In this document: positions 54,142 through 62,157 of the stretch, in pieces
Numbering within the stretch: the stretch's first letter is position 1
Layout: each line of letters opens with the position of its first letter
DNA from: Mycolicibacterium sp. TY81
GTDB lineage: Bacteria > Actinomycetota > Actinomycetes > Mycobacteriales > Mycobacteriaceae
Length of the DNA: 64,000 nucleotides
Assembly: GCF_018326285.1 (NCBI RefSeq)
Contig: NZ_AP023362.1
Location: 2,170,001-2,234,000, forward strand
Direction: 5' to 3'
Program-made: the position numbers and the translations under genes
Notes under the pieces: model-generated
The model's database searches: none
What the model was told of the DNA's origin: nothing
Seen by the model: only the letters and a program-made list of their open reading frames with translations

Positions 54142-55422
54142 GTGGCGACCATTATGGCGGGGAGCCGCATGTTGATGTCGATGCGAAAGCGCTGGTGGGG
54201 CAACGTGACCGGGGTGTATCGCTCCACTCCCTTGGACAGGTCTTGGTCCGGCAGTCGGATAGTTGCAGTCGTCGGACCCTTGGAGGGGCTCACCGCCGAT
54301 GAGGTGCAATCCCGACTGTCGACGATAGTCACAAGTTCGGCAACCCCCAGGATTGCGATCGCGCCAAGCCAGAGCCAAGCGTGCTGGCCGTACCGTCCTG
54401 ATCTCATCGACGATGCGGTTCACGTCGTGGCAGACACTGCCTCAATCGATCTCGGCGCCTTTCTCACCGGGATCGGACACCGCCAGGGTCGGCGGAATCC
54501 AACCGACGTCTTCGTCTCCGGCGGTTTCCTTGCCGTCGAATACCCACACGCGGTCGGTGACGGACATTACGGGTTGAGCATCATCGGTGCGCTGGCTGCC
54601 GGACTACCGGAGTTGCCGTCGGATCTGCCGCATACCGTGGTTTGGCGGGCGTTGTGGCGGCACTACGCTAGGCGCCCTGCGCTGCTGAGATCGCTCTGGA
54701 CTCTGCGAAAAGAACAGCGGCGCAGAACTTCTGGTATTTCCGAAGCCGGCGCCGTGGCCGATTGGCGGTCGTTGAGGCGAGTCGCCACACGTCGGTTCGA
54801 TGCGCGCCAGATCGGTCGATTGCAGGATTGGGTTGACAAGCATGCGCCCGACTCGACGCGGGTGGCGGTGATGTCAGCCTTGTGGCTCGCCGCGCTGCGA
54901 TCAGTGCAGCTGCCCATCGACGAGCATGTGGTGGTGTTGTTCAATTGCCGGCGGTACCTGCCTCGCGAATATGCGGCCGCCCTGGGAAATTTCGCGATCG
55001 GGATTCCACTTAGGATAGGTACATTGCCGCCGGACCAGATCACGGCTCAGCTGCGCAAAGTGACTGAAACAGGATGGCCCATCATGTCCATCGGGATCGG
55101 CGCGCTCCGCTCGTTGTTGGGTGGCTTTACCCGCACGAGAGCCGCAGAACCAGACGTTGGCACAGAACGGATTCGGCTGTCCGTGAGTGATATGGGCCGG
55201 CTTCCATTCGATCACCTACCGTGGGTGCGTGATGCGCCGCAACTGGCGACTGCGTTCGTCGACCTCGATCGACCCGATGCGATGACGCTACTGATTTCCG
55301 ACACCACCAACAGTCGCAACGTCTCCGTCACATACTGCGAAGCCACCGTGTCGGGGGAAGTTGTGGAGGCGGCGCTTGACCGGATGTACACGGAGCTGAC
55401 GGAACTGCTGTCTGCGCTGTGA
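54142..55422 (+). CDS. PapA/condensation-like acyltransferase
   Basis: 426 residues from GTG 54142; ATG 54154 is an alternative. The segment VEYPHAVGDGHYGL contains the HxxxDG catalytic motif (His136, Asp140-Gly141) of the condensation/PapA acyltransferase superfamily. The second half (TRVAVMSALWLAALRSVQLPIDEHVVVLFNCRRYLPREYAAALGNFAIGIPLRI) resembles the C-terminal half of that fold, with a bridging segment toward the active site. Members transfer acyl groups from CoA or carrier proteins to sugars, alcohols or amines; some function in trehalose or glycolipid acylation. It may act with the nearby hydrolase and ATP-grasp genes. Confidence 0.68.
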   Translation: MATIMAGSRMLMSMRKRWWGNVTGVYRSTPLDRSWSGSRIVAVVGPLEGLTADEVQSRLSTIVTSSATPRIAIAPSQSQACWPYRPDLIDDAVHVVADTASIDLGAFLTGIGHRQGRRNPTDVFVSGGFLAVEYPHAVGDGHYGLSIIGALAAGLPELPSDLPHTVVWRALWRHYARRPALLRSLWTLRKEQRRRTSGISEAGAVADWRSLRRVATRRFDARQIGRLQDWVDKHAPDSTRVAVMSALWLAALRSVQLPIDEHVVVLFNCRRYLPREYAAALGNFAIGIPLRIGTLPPDQITAQLRKVTETGWPIMSIGIGALRSLLGGFTRTRAAEPDVGTERIRLSVSDMGRLPFDHLPWVRDAPQLATAFVDLDRPDAMTLLISDTTNSRNVSVTYCEATVSGEVVEAALDRMYTELTELLSAL

Positions 55423-55471
55423 TTTCGGTTGGTGATCCAACCGCGTGCTCGGCCGTCATCTGCCGGTCGGA

Positions 55472-56773
55472 TCAACCGACAGGTGTCCGCACCGAGATGA
55501 TGTTCGATGACGAAGACAGCCGGCCGACACCATCTTGAGCGCGCACTCCGTACAGGTAGGTCTGGCCGGGTAGGGCCGATCGGTCGGCGAGGGTAGCCGA
55601 CGATCCCGACGCCACCATGGTCCAGTACTGTCCCGAGGGGTCGCCACGCCAGAGGTAGTAACCGACGACTCCGGAACCCTGTCCGTCGTTCGATGCCTGC
55701 CAGGCCACCGTGACGCTGGTCGGGGCGACGCTGACGGCAGTGACGCCCGCCGGTGCGGTCGGCGGGGTGACATCGACGTTGCCGTCCCATTGCTGCAGCA
55801 CGCGTAAGCGGCTCCACGGAATCGCGTTCATGTCGTAGTAGTCCCATGCGAGACCGGCACTTTGGTAGGCAGCCGGAATCTGGCCGGGCTTGCCGATCAG
55901 GCTCGGATCACTTTCGAAAACCACCGCGATGGACGCCCCGGCATTGTCGACGACGTACGCACCGAATGTCTGGAGTGCCTTCGCGATCACTTGTTGCCCG
56001 TAAGGCAGTGCGCCGACGTTGATCGACGGATCCAGTTGAACCCGTGAGCCTTCGGGGACGCAGTTCGCGCTTGCGTCGAAACCGTCGGTATGCGATGCGG
56101 GGTAGCGAAAGTACCCCGGACACGCGAGGCTCGATGCAATGGCCAGTGCGTGCGGAATCAAACCTGCCTGGATTTCGCGCATCCTGACGACGCCGGCGAG
56201 TCGCGAAACGTTTGTGGCTGTGGCGGATCCACTTGTGCCGCCGCCCGGCCCGATGCCCGAACCGTTTGCAAGGTCGTACGTGATGCCACCCCAGCTGGTC
56301 GAAATGGTTCCGCCGGACGGCTGCGCAGCACCCCAGAAGTCGTACGAAACAGGGGGGTTCGCGGTCCAGTCGATGGAGATCAGCGCATGGTCGCTGCCTG
56401 TGTTGGGCAGTGCACCTGCCGGTAGACGCACCGCGGTGGGCAATGGGCATGGACCCCAAGCTTGTGTGCATCGAACGGAGACGACCGGCGACGAGGCCGA
56501 TGCGTTGTAGATCGGTATTCCGAACTCGTTGAGATTGGCGACGTGCTGGCCGATGCTGAGTCTGGCGACGATGGCCGCGGAGTTGCTTATCAACGCCGGG
56601 TTGGATGTGATGGCGCTGTTCCACACGCTTGTGCTCGCGAATGGGCGGCCTGCGGCCCCCGTGAAAGACGATTCAGCACCTGCCGTCGGCGCGATCAGTA
56701 TCGCGGTGGACGCGATGCTCACCGCTCGAGTCAGTGCCGTCCACGTTTTTGCACCCCGCCCCTTGGTCGTCAT
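55472..56773 (-). CDS. Secreted protein with fibronectin type III domain
   Basis: 433 residues. The signal peptide (ALTRAVSIASTAILIAPTAGAES) is followed by a large domain with SFTGAAGRPFASTSVWNSAI, NTGSDHALISIDW, YDFWGAAQPSGGT and CPGYFRYPASHTDGFD, which looks like a secreted carbohydrate-related or surface-binding domain. The end (about residues 340-430) is a fibronectin type III module (PTAPAGVTAVSVAPTSVTVAWQAS, then YYLWRGDPSGQYW). Fn3 modules are rare in mycobacteria and suggest binding to a polymer. Divergent from the tandem hydrolase gene and convergent with the acyltransferase. The 244 bp upstream are AT-rich for this genome and without a clear motif. Confidence 0.72.
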   Translation of the reverse strand: MTTKGRGAKTWTALTRAVSIASTAILIAPTAGAESSFTGAAGRPFASTSVWNSAITSNPALISNSAAIVARLSIGQHVANLNEFGIPIYNASASSPVVSVRCTQAWGPCPLPTAVRLPAGALPNTGSDHALISIDWTANPPVSYDFWGAAQPSGGTISTSWGGITYDLANGSGIGPGGGTSGSATATNVSRLAGVVRMREIQAGLIPHALAIASSLACPGYFRYPASHTDGFDASANCVPEGSRVQLDPSINVGALPYGQQVIAKALQTFGAYVVDNAGASIAVVFESDPSLIGKPGQIPAAYQSAGLAWDYYDMNAIPWSRLRVLQQWDGNVDVTPPTAPAGVTAVSVAPTSVTVAWQASNDGQGSGVVGYYLWRGDPSGQYWTMVASGSSATLADRSALPGQTYLYGVRAQDGVGRLSSSSNIISVRTPVG

Positions 56774-57017
56774 GTCAAACCCTCTAAATTGTCGATGATG
56801 GCAAATGTTCCGGGTTCAGCGGACTGTGGTCCGGGCGACATCGTGCTTTCGCCGCCAAACAATACGTTCCGAGAGTTGAAACTGGTGCGGCAGGCTAGTC
56901 ACGATTTGGCTAAAACTGCTGTCCATAAGCGCACACTGGTGTTGTCGAGCCCAATTTCGTCCACTTCGCAACGGGGGGTTGGACGTGCGCGACAGACGGC
57001 GGCGATGACGCAATAGT

Positions 57018-58775
57018 GTGCACATACATGTAGATTGGGCAAATACTTTTGTTACCGGGGGCGCGGTGGATGGGCAGACAGGGCCGGAATCGGCCATGAG
57101 GGGGAAGCCGACGTGGTTCGGACCAGAGCGATCGCGACTGTTTGGCGTTGTGCATTCGCCTGAGGGTGGAGCTGCGCGGGCGGGCGTGATCATCTGTCCG
57201 CCGCTCGGCAGGCAGCAGCTATATTCGTATCGAGGGTTGAAGTTGTTGGCGCAGGAGTTGTGCGCCAAGGGTTTTGCGGTGTTGCGGTTCGATTACCCGG
57301 GTACCGGGGACTCGACCGGAGCGCAGTCTCGCGACAGTGCTGTGACGGACTTTGTCGAGGGCGTCCGAACCGCGGTCGACTACATGAGGTCCGCTGGGGT
57401 TCAGCGGGTATCGCTCGTCGGCGTGCGAGCCGGCGCACTGCTGGCGGCTGTGGCCGCCGAGTCGGTTGCCGGGCTCGAGTGCGTGGTCCTGTGGGACCCC
57501 GTGACCGATGGTCGTCGGTATGTGCGCGAACAGCAGTCGCTCTACCGGGTATCAGTTTCCGATGGCGGCTCGGACGAACTGCCCGACGAGGTAGGCGCAG
57601 TACAACTCCTCGGCATGCCGTTGTCGTCCGCCGCTGCTGCTGAGTTGAGCGCTTTGAAGATGCCGAGTGTGGTCAACGCTGCTCGCCTGCTGGTGCTGAC
57701 CAGACCGGAATATGTCGGTGACCGTCGGCTCGCCGGCCTCGACGTCCAGGCCTGCGAAGCGCAGGTGATTTCTGGGCAACCGGAGTTTCTCGAGCCGCGA
57801 AGCGTGTTCTTCAAAATCCCGACGGATACGGTGGCTGCGATCGAGAAGTGGATGGATGCGAACAGCGCGTCGGAATCGGTACCGTTTCGTCCTGGCCTGC
57901 TGGGTTCCGCCGTCGTCGAGGTGTTGCCCGACGGTCGGGAGATTGTCGAGTCGTTCGTCGAGCTCGGGCCTGACCGGTTGTTTGGCATCAGAACTGCAAT
58001 CGCCGGAACTCGTGAGGACGGTCCCACTGTATTGATCCACAACACGGCTTGCGAACATCGTGTGGGCTCAGGGCGGATCTGGCCAGATTCAGCGCGGGAG
58101 CTGGCGACGCTAGGTGTCAACGTGGTGCGCTACGACCGCCGCGGTGTCGGTGAGACGGGTATCGCGAACGACCAATACACCGGGATCCATTCAGCAGCCG
58201 CTCAATCTGACGTGACGGCTGCCGTCCATGCACTGGGGGTGCCGTCTCGCAACCTGATGATGACTGGGATCTGCTCCGGTGCATGGAATTCCGCGTACGC
58301 GGGTTCGCGATATGGCGTGCGTCTGGTGGTGCTCCTGAATCTCCTGCTGTATTCGTGGCGGCGAGTCGATGGTGTGGCCGAACGCTTCGCATACATGGCC
58401 GAGGCACCCGACAACCCACCGCGACTGAGACAGCGGACGTGGGAAACCGTCAAGAAACTGCTACGGGACGACCTGCCATATCCAGGCTGGTTGCTTCTGG
58501 GACACTTGGGTTACACGCAGGCTCCCGAAGTGCTGATGACTCCCCTTATGAAAAAGGGTGTGCGTACTGAGCTCGTCTTGTCCCCATCTGACTACGAGTG
58601 GTATCAGGCGCATCGTGGCCCAATTGGGGCGAATCGACTGGCACGTCGCGGGTCGACGCCGAAGCTGACCGCCGTGCCCGGCGGGGATCACGCTGTCCTA
58701 CATCGCGGACTGCAAATATTTATGCGGAAGTACTTGGTGGATGCGGCGCGACGAGAATTTTCCGCGTCGCCGTGA
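57018..58775 (+). CDS. Tandem alpha/beta-hydrolase protein with unusual nucleophile elbows
   Basis: 585 residues containing two alpha/beta-hydrolase units. The first (about residues 35-260) has VIICPPLGRQQLYSYRGLKLL, FDYPGTGDSTG and, at the elbow, LVGVRAGALLAA, with Arg137 replacing the usual Ser. The second (about residues 300-580) has VLIHNTACEHRVGSGR, RYDRRGVGETG and the elbow MTGICSGAWNSAY, with Cys419 in the nucleophile position, plus a late PGGDHAVLH histidine. The first unit is probably inactive or binding-only, while the second could be a cysteine acyltransferase/hydrolase. The start is uncertain; ATG 57099 is an alternative. Its 3' end overlaps the ATP-grasp frame by 56 bp. Confidence 0.7.
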   Translation: MHIHVDWANTFVTGGAVDGQTGPESAMRGKPTWFGPERSRLFGVVHSPEGGAARAGVIICPPLGRQQLYSYRGLKLLAQELCAKGFAVLRFDYPGTGDSTGAQSRDSAVTDFVEGVRTAVDYMRSAGVQRVSLVGVRAGALLAAVAAESVAGLECVVLWDPVTDGRRYVREQQSLYRVSVSDGGSDELPDEVGAVQLLGMPLSSAAAAELSALKMPSVVNAARLLVLTRPEYVGDRRLAGLDVQACEAQVISGQPEFLEPRSVFFKIPTDTVAAIEKWMDANSASESVPFRPGLLGSAVVEVLPDGREIVESFVELGPDRLFGIRTAIAGTREDGPTVLIHNTACEHRVGSGRIWPDSARELATLGVNVVRYDRRGVGETGIANDQYTGIHSAAAQSDVTAAVHALGVPSRNLMMTGICSGAWNSAYAGSRYGVRLVVLLNLLLYSWRRVDGVAERFAYMAEAPDNPPRLRQRTWETVKKLLRDDLPYPGWLLLGHLGYTQAPEVLMTPLMKKGVRTELVLSPSDYEWYQAHRGPIGANRLARRGSTPKLTAVPGGDHAVLHRGLQIFMRKYLVDAARREFSASP

Positions 58776-59441
58776 CGGCCGCGGTCAATTCCGCAATTGC
58801 GGAGCCGCTCTTCTTGCACGTACGCGCCCGCATGGCGTCAGCCCGATGAGCGGCAGCGGCCAGTAAGACGTACAGCACATAATTTGCGCCAAGGATTCGC
58901 CAAAATGCCGACGAACGAAGAAGATACAGGCCCACGGCGCGCCACGGCTGCCCGCCTCGGATGAGATTCTCGGCATCGTAGGGAAAGGCCTCAACTCGAG
59001 TTCCCGGCACCGCGGTCCGTTGTCGAGGACACGCACTGCTGATCGCGGTGGCATAGAGAAACGCAGCGGCGGTATCGACCTTGTCCTGCTCAAAGGAAAG
59101 CATCGGGCCGTAGGGCCGGAGGTTGAGGTCGATCAGCCAGTGTTTCCCGGCCGCATCACGGATGCTCTGTAGATTGATCGGCCCGCTGAGATTCAGCGCC
59201 TGACAAAGCGCCCGGCCGACGCTGAGCAGAACTTCGTCATTGACCACTTCGAAAGCCAGTGGCGCACACGTCGGATCGGTGGGGAGTTTGACGGCCTGAT
59301 GAGTCATGTCCTGGACGATCTGTCCCTGGAATACCGCTCCGGCATACGACACGATCTGACCCGCGACGTATCGCTCGAAGAAGCAGTCGCCTCCGAGATC
59401 CAACCTGGCAACGGCAGATTCGATGTCGCCGATGGTCCTCG
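58720..59441 (-). pseudogene. C-terminal part of an ATP-grasp gene interrupted by two IS elements
   Basis: The host frame resumes at the CGAG duplication (59438-59441 on the complement) with RTIGDIESAVARLDLGGDCFFERYVAGQIVSYAGAVF, then NDEVLLSVGRALCQALNLSGPINLQSIRDAAGKHWLIDLNLRPYGPMLSFEQ, the strand-loop of ATP-grasp enzymes with metal-binding Asp/Asn (DLNLRPYG). It ends with a C-terminal region of small helices (RAVGLYLLRSSAFWRIL, YVLYVLLAAAAHR). The residues before RTIG in this frame come from IS DNA and are not native. Rejoined with 62074-62157 and 63639-64000 it forms one continuous ATP-grasp protein. Confidence 0.82.
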
Positions 59442-59534
59442 TGTCGTCGGTCACGTAATTCCCCAGGGGTTGCTGTCACGTAATTCCCCAGGTGTGGGCC
59501 TCGTGTTGGTCTTACCGGTCGGGGCGGGCGTTGT

Positions 59535-60290
59535 CTAGGTGGTGGTGCGGCCGGGTCGTTTCCGGGGTCGGTAGCTGGGTCCGTCCATGAGGACTTGGTG
59601 GCTGGTGTTGATCAGTCGGTCGAGTAGGGATTCGGCCACGACGGGGTTGGGGAACAGCGGGTACCAGTCTTTGGGGGCGCGGTTGCTGGTCAGGATGAGG
59701 GGTTTGCCAGCGATGGCCCGGTCGGAGACCAGATCGTAGAGATCGTCGGATTGGGTGGTGGTGTGCTCACGCATCGCGAAGTCATCGACGATCAGTACCA
59801 GGGGCCGGGTGTACTCGCGCATGCGCTGGCCGATGGTGCGGTCGGCGTGTCCGCCGGCAAGGTCGGCGAGCATGCGGGCGCATTTGACGAAGCGGATGTC
59901 CCCGCCGCGGCGGGCTACGTGATGTCCGAGTGCTTGTGCCACATGGGTTTTGCCGACGCCGACGGGGCCGTAGAGGATGACTGATTCGCCGGCGTCGAGC
60001 CAGCGCAGGGCGGCCAGGTCGCGCAGCATCGCGGCGGGCAGTTTCGGGTTGGCGGTGAAGTCGAAGTCTTCGAAGGTGGCCTGTTCTTCGAACTTGGCGC
60101 GGCGCAATCGCCGTGTGAGAGCGGCGGATTCGCGGCGGGCGATCTCGTCTTGACAGAGGGCTTGCAGGAATTCGAGGTGGCCGAGGCCGCCGTCGCGGGT
60201 TTGGGCGAGCCGGGCATCGAGGGTGTCGAGCATGCCGGACAGTTTCAGGGTGCGCAGCGCGGTGCGTAGCGCCGGATCACAGATAGACAT
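59535..60290 (-). CDS. istB: IS21 helper ATPase IstB
   Basis: 251-residue AAA+ ATPase. N-terminal LRTALRTLKLSGMLDTLDARLAQ, Walker A ILYGPVGVGKTHVAQAL (about residues 104-120), Walker B PLVLIVDDFAMR, and sensor region LILTSNRAPKDWYPLFPNPVVAESLLDRLINTSHQVLMDG. IstB assembles on DNA and directs the IstA transposase to the target. It lies downstream of istA on the same strand with a 54-bp gap. The frame is intact. Confidence 0.93.
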   Translation of the reverse strand: MSICDPALRTALRTLKLSGMLDTLDARLAQTRDGGLGHLEFLQALCQDEIARRESAALTRRLRRAKFEEQATFEDFDFTANPKLPAAMLRDLAALRWLDAGESVILYGPVGVGKTHVAQALGHHVARRGGDIRFVKCARMLADLAGGHADRTIGQRMREYTRPLVLIVDDFAMREHTTTQSDDLYDLVSDRAIAGKPLILTSNRAPKDWYPLFPNPVVAESLLDRLINTSHQVLMDGPSYRPRKRPGRTTT

Positions 60291-60344
60291 GGTGGGCTTC
60301 CTTTGAAGGTTGATTATGTTGCAGCAGTGTGGAATTGGTGACGA

Positions 60345-61910
60345 TCAGGCGATGATGCCGGTATCGGTGCCGAACTGGTCGGGGCCACGCAGAAACGCCC
60401 CCGCCGCGCCGGTGCTGGCGGGCGGTTCGTCGCCGGCGTGTTCGGTGCCGGCGGCCAGGATGCCTTTGATGGTGCGGTAGGACGGGTCACCGACGGCGAT
60501 GGCGCGGGCGCACGCGGCCTCCAACCGGTCGCAGCCGTGTTTGTCGCGCAGCCCGAGCACTCCTTGCGCGGCGCGCAGATGGTGGATGGCGTTGTCGGCC
60601 ATGAACGCGGCGATCACCGCGACGCAGGCCGGGCCGACCAGTTCGGCGGTGCGCCGGCACCAGGTCGGGGTTTTCATCGCGAACGCGACCTTCTCCGGCG
60701 GGTAATGGGCGAAGTCGGTCGAGCGCCCCGATGGGCGGCGCACGTGGATGGCCACCACCGCATCGGCGTGAAAGACCTGTACCACGTCGCCGGCGGTGCG
60801 GGCATGCAGGCGTTGCCCGATCAGCCGCCACGGCACCGAGTACAACGCCTTGCCGACCTTGAGGTGCGCGTCGGTGCCGACGGTGCCGATCGACCAGGTG
60901 GACAGTTCAAATACTCTGGGCGGCAACCCGATCAACGCGCTGGCTTCGATCGCTTCAAACACCCGCAACGGCGGCGCGCCCTCCAGTGCCCGACACGACC
61001 TCGCCCCGGCCACCTCGATGCTCCAGCGCTGGGCGTCGGTTTGCATCGCGGGCAGCCCGTCGAACTGGCGGCCGCGCCAGAACGAATCCCGGATGTATTG
61101 CATGGGCCGTTCGACGCGGGGTTTGTCTTTGGGTTTGAACGCCCGCGCCGGGTCGATCAGGGTGCCGTAGTGGGTGGCCAGCTCGGCATAGGCGCGGTTG
61201 ATCTTCGGGTCATACAGGTCGGGTTTGTCCACCCCGGTCTTGAGGTTGTCACACACCAACCGGGCCGGGACCCCGCCGAAGAACTCGAACGCCGCGACAT
61301 GGCAAGCGCACCAGGTGGTTTGGTCCATCCGGATCACCGGGCGCACGAACAGGTGCCGCGAACACGCCAACACCATCACGAACGCCCACACCGCCACCCG
61401 GCGGCCCACCGCGGGATCGAACCACATGCCCAGGCGACCGTAGTCGATCTGCGCTTCACTGCCCGGCTCGACCGGCCCGCGCGGCACGGTCACCTTCGCT
61501 CGTGCCACCTCTTCCGCGAAATGTGTTGCGATCCAACGCCGAACCGAGGACTCCGACACCGCTACCGCATGCTCGTCCCGCAACCGCTGAGCGATCGTGG
61601 CGATCGTGACATCGGCATCGAGCCAGGTCTTGATCTGGTCCCGGTGCGGTTCGATCAGCGGCCAGGTCAGCGCCCGCGCCGCAGGATCGGACAGTTCCGG
61701 GAACCACCCGCCGATCAGCTCCGACCACTGTGGCGCGGTCAGCGGCTCCGTACCCGGGCCGATACCCGCCGCGACCGCCGGAGCCAAATATTTGCGGACG
61801 GTCTTGCGGTCAATGCCCAGCGACTCTGATAACTGGACCTGCGAACGGCCCGCGTGCCAGTGGGTGAACAACTCGACCAAATCGAGCATCACGATACTTC
61901 TCCTCGCCAT
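60345..61910 (-). CDS. istA: IS21 transposase IstA
   Basis: About 521 residues from the ATG at 61910 (MARRSIVMLDLVELFTHW); a second Met at 61889 is also plausible. HTH at about residues 18-45 (HAGRSQVQLSESLGIDRKTVRKYLAPA). The DDE catalytic core has EAQIDYGRLGMWFDP (first Asp), CDNLKTGVDKPDLYDPKINRAYAELATHYG (second Asp) and KPRVERPMQYIRDSFW (Glu). The frame is intact with normal length, so the element may still be active. It is preceded by terminal repeats with GTCACGTAATTCCCC units that bind the transposase. Confidence 0.92.
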   Translation of the reverse strand: MARRSIVMLDLVELFTHWHAGRSQVQLSESLGIDRKTVRKYLAPAVAAGIGPGTEPLTAPQWSELIGGWFPELSDPAARALTWPLIEPHRDQIKTWLDADVTIATIAQRLRDEHAVAVSESSVRRWIATHFAEEVARAKVTVPRGPVEPGSEAQIDYGRLGMWFDPAVGRRVAVWAFVMVLACSRHLFVRPVIRMDQTTWCACHVAAFEFFGGVPARLVCDNLKTGVDKPDLYDPKINRAYAELATHYGTLIDPARAFKPKDKPRVERPMQYIRDSFWRGRQFDGLPAMQTDAQRWSIEVAGARSCRALEGAPPLRVFEAIEASALIGLPPRVFELSTWSIGTVGTDAHLKVGKALYSVPWRLIGQRLHARTAGDVVQVFHADAVVAIHVRRPSGRSTDFAHYPPEKVAFAMKTPTWCRRTAELVGPACVAVIAAFMADNAIHHLRAAQGVLGLRDKHGCDRLEAACARAIAVGDPSYRTIKGILAAGTEHAGDEPPASTGAAGAFLRGPDQFGTDTGIIA

Positions 61911-62073
61911 CAGCGCCCTTCCATCCACCATCAGATGGATGCAGAGCGAACCGGTAAACGAGGCCCACACCAGGCAGACACACCGCCCAGGGTGGGGAAT
62001 TACGTGACAGCCAGGGTGGGGAATTACGTGACGGACAACCCCTCAAACCTGGGGAAATACGTGACCGCTGACA

Positions 62074-62157
62074 CTCGCGATCACCACGCCCGCGCCTGAC
62101 GCTCCCAGCTTGGTCTTGACGACGAGCGGTAGACCGAGTTGCTCGGCCGCGTCGGTC
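62074..62157 (-). pseudogene. Middle fragment of the interrupted ATP-grasp gene
   Basis: 84 bp of host DNA between the two IS elements. Read on the complement it encodes TDAAEQLGLPLVVKTKLGASGAGVVIA, the glycine-rich loop of ATP-grasp enzymes, with the ATP-binding Lys (VVKTK) and GASGAGV. It joins in frame to the N-terminal fragment at the IS256 duplication (TPTDA) and to the C-terminal fragment at the IS21 duplication. Confidence 0.8.

Larger units (their letters stand above)
59442..62073 (-). mobile_element. IS21-family element with CTCG target duplication
   Basis: 2632 bp carrying istB and istA. Terminal inverted repeats begin TGTCGTCGGTCACGTA (59442) and TGTCAGCGGTCACGTA (complement of 62073 inward). 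Further internal copies of GTCACGTAATTCCCC occur at both ends (two on the left and three related copies on the right), a typical IS21 multi-repeat terminus. CTCG flanks both sides (59438-59441 and 62074-62077). Removal of the element plus one CTCG rejoins the ATP-grasp reading frame as VIA-RTIGD. Confidence 0.82.
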
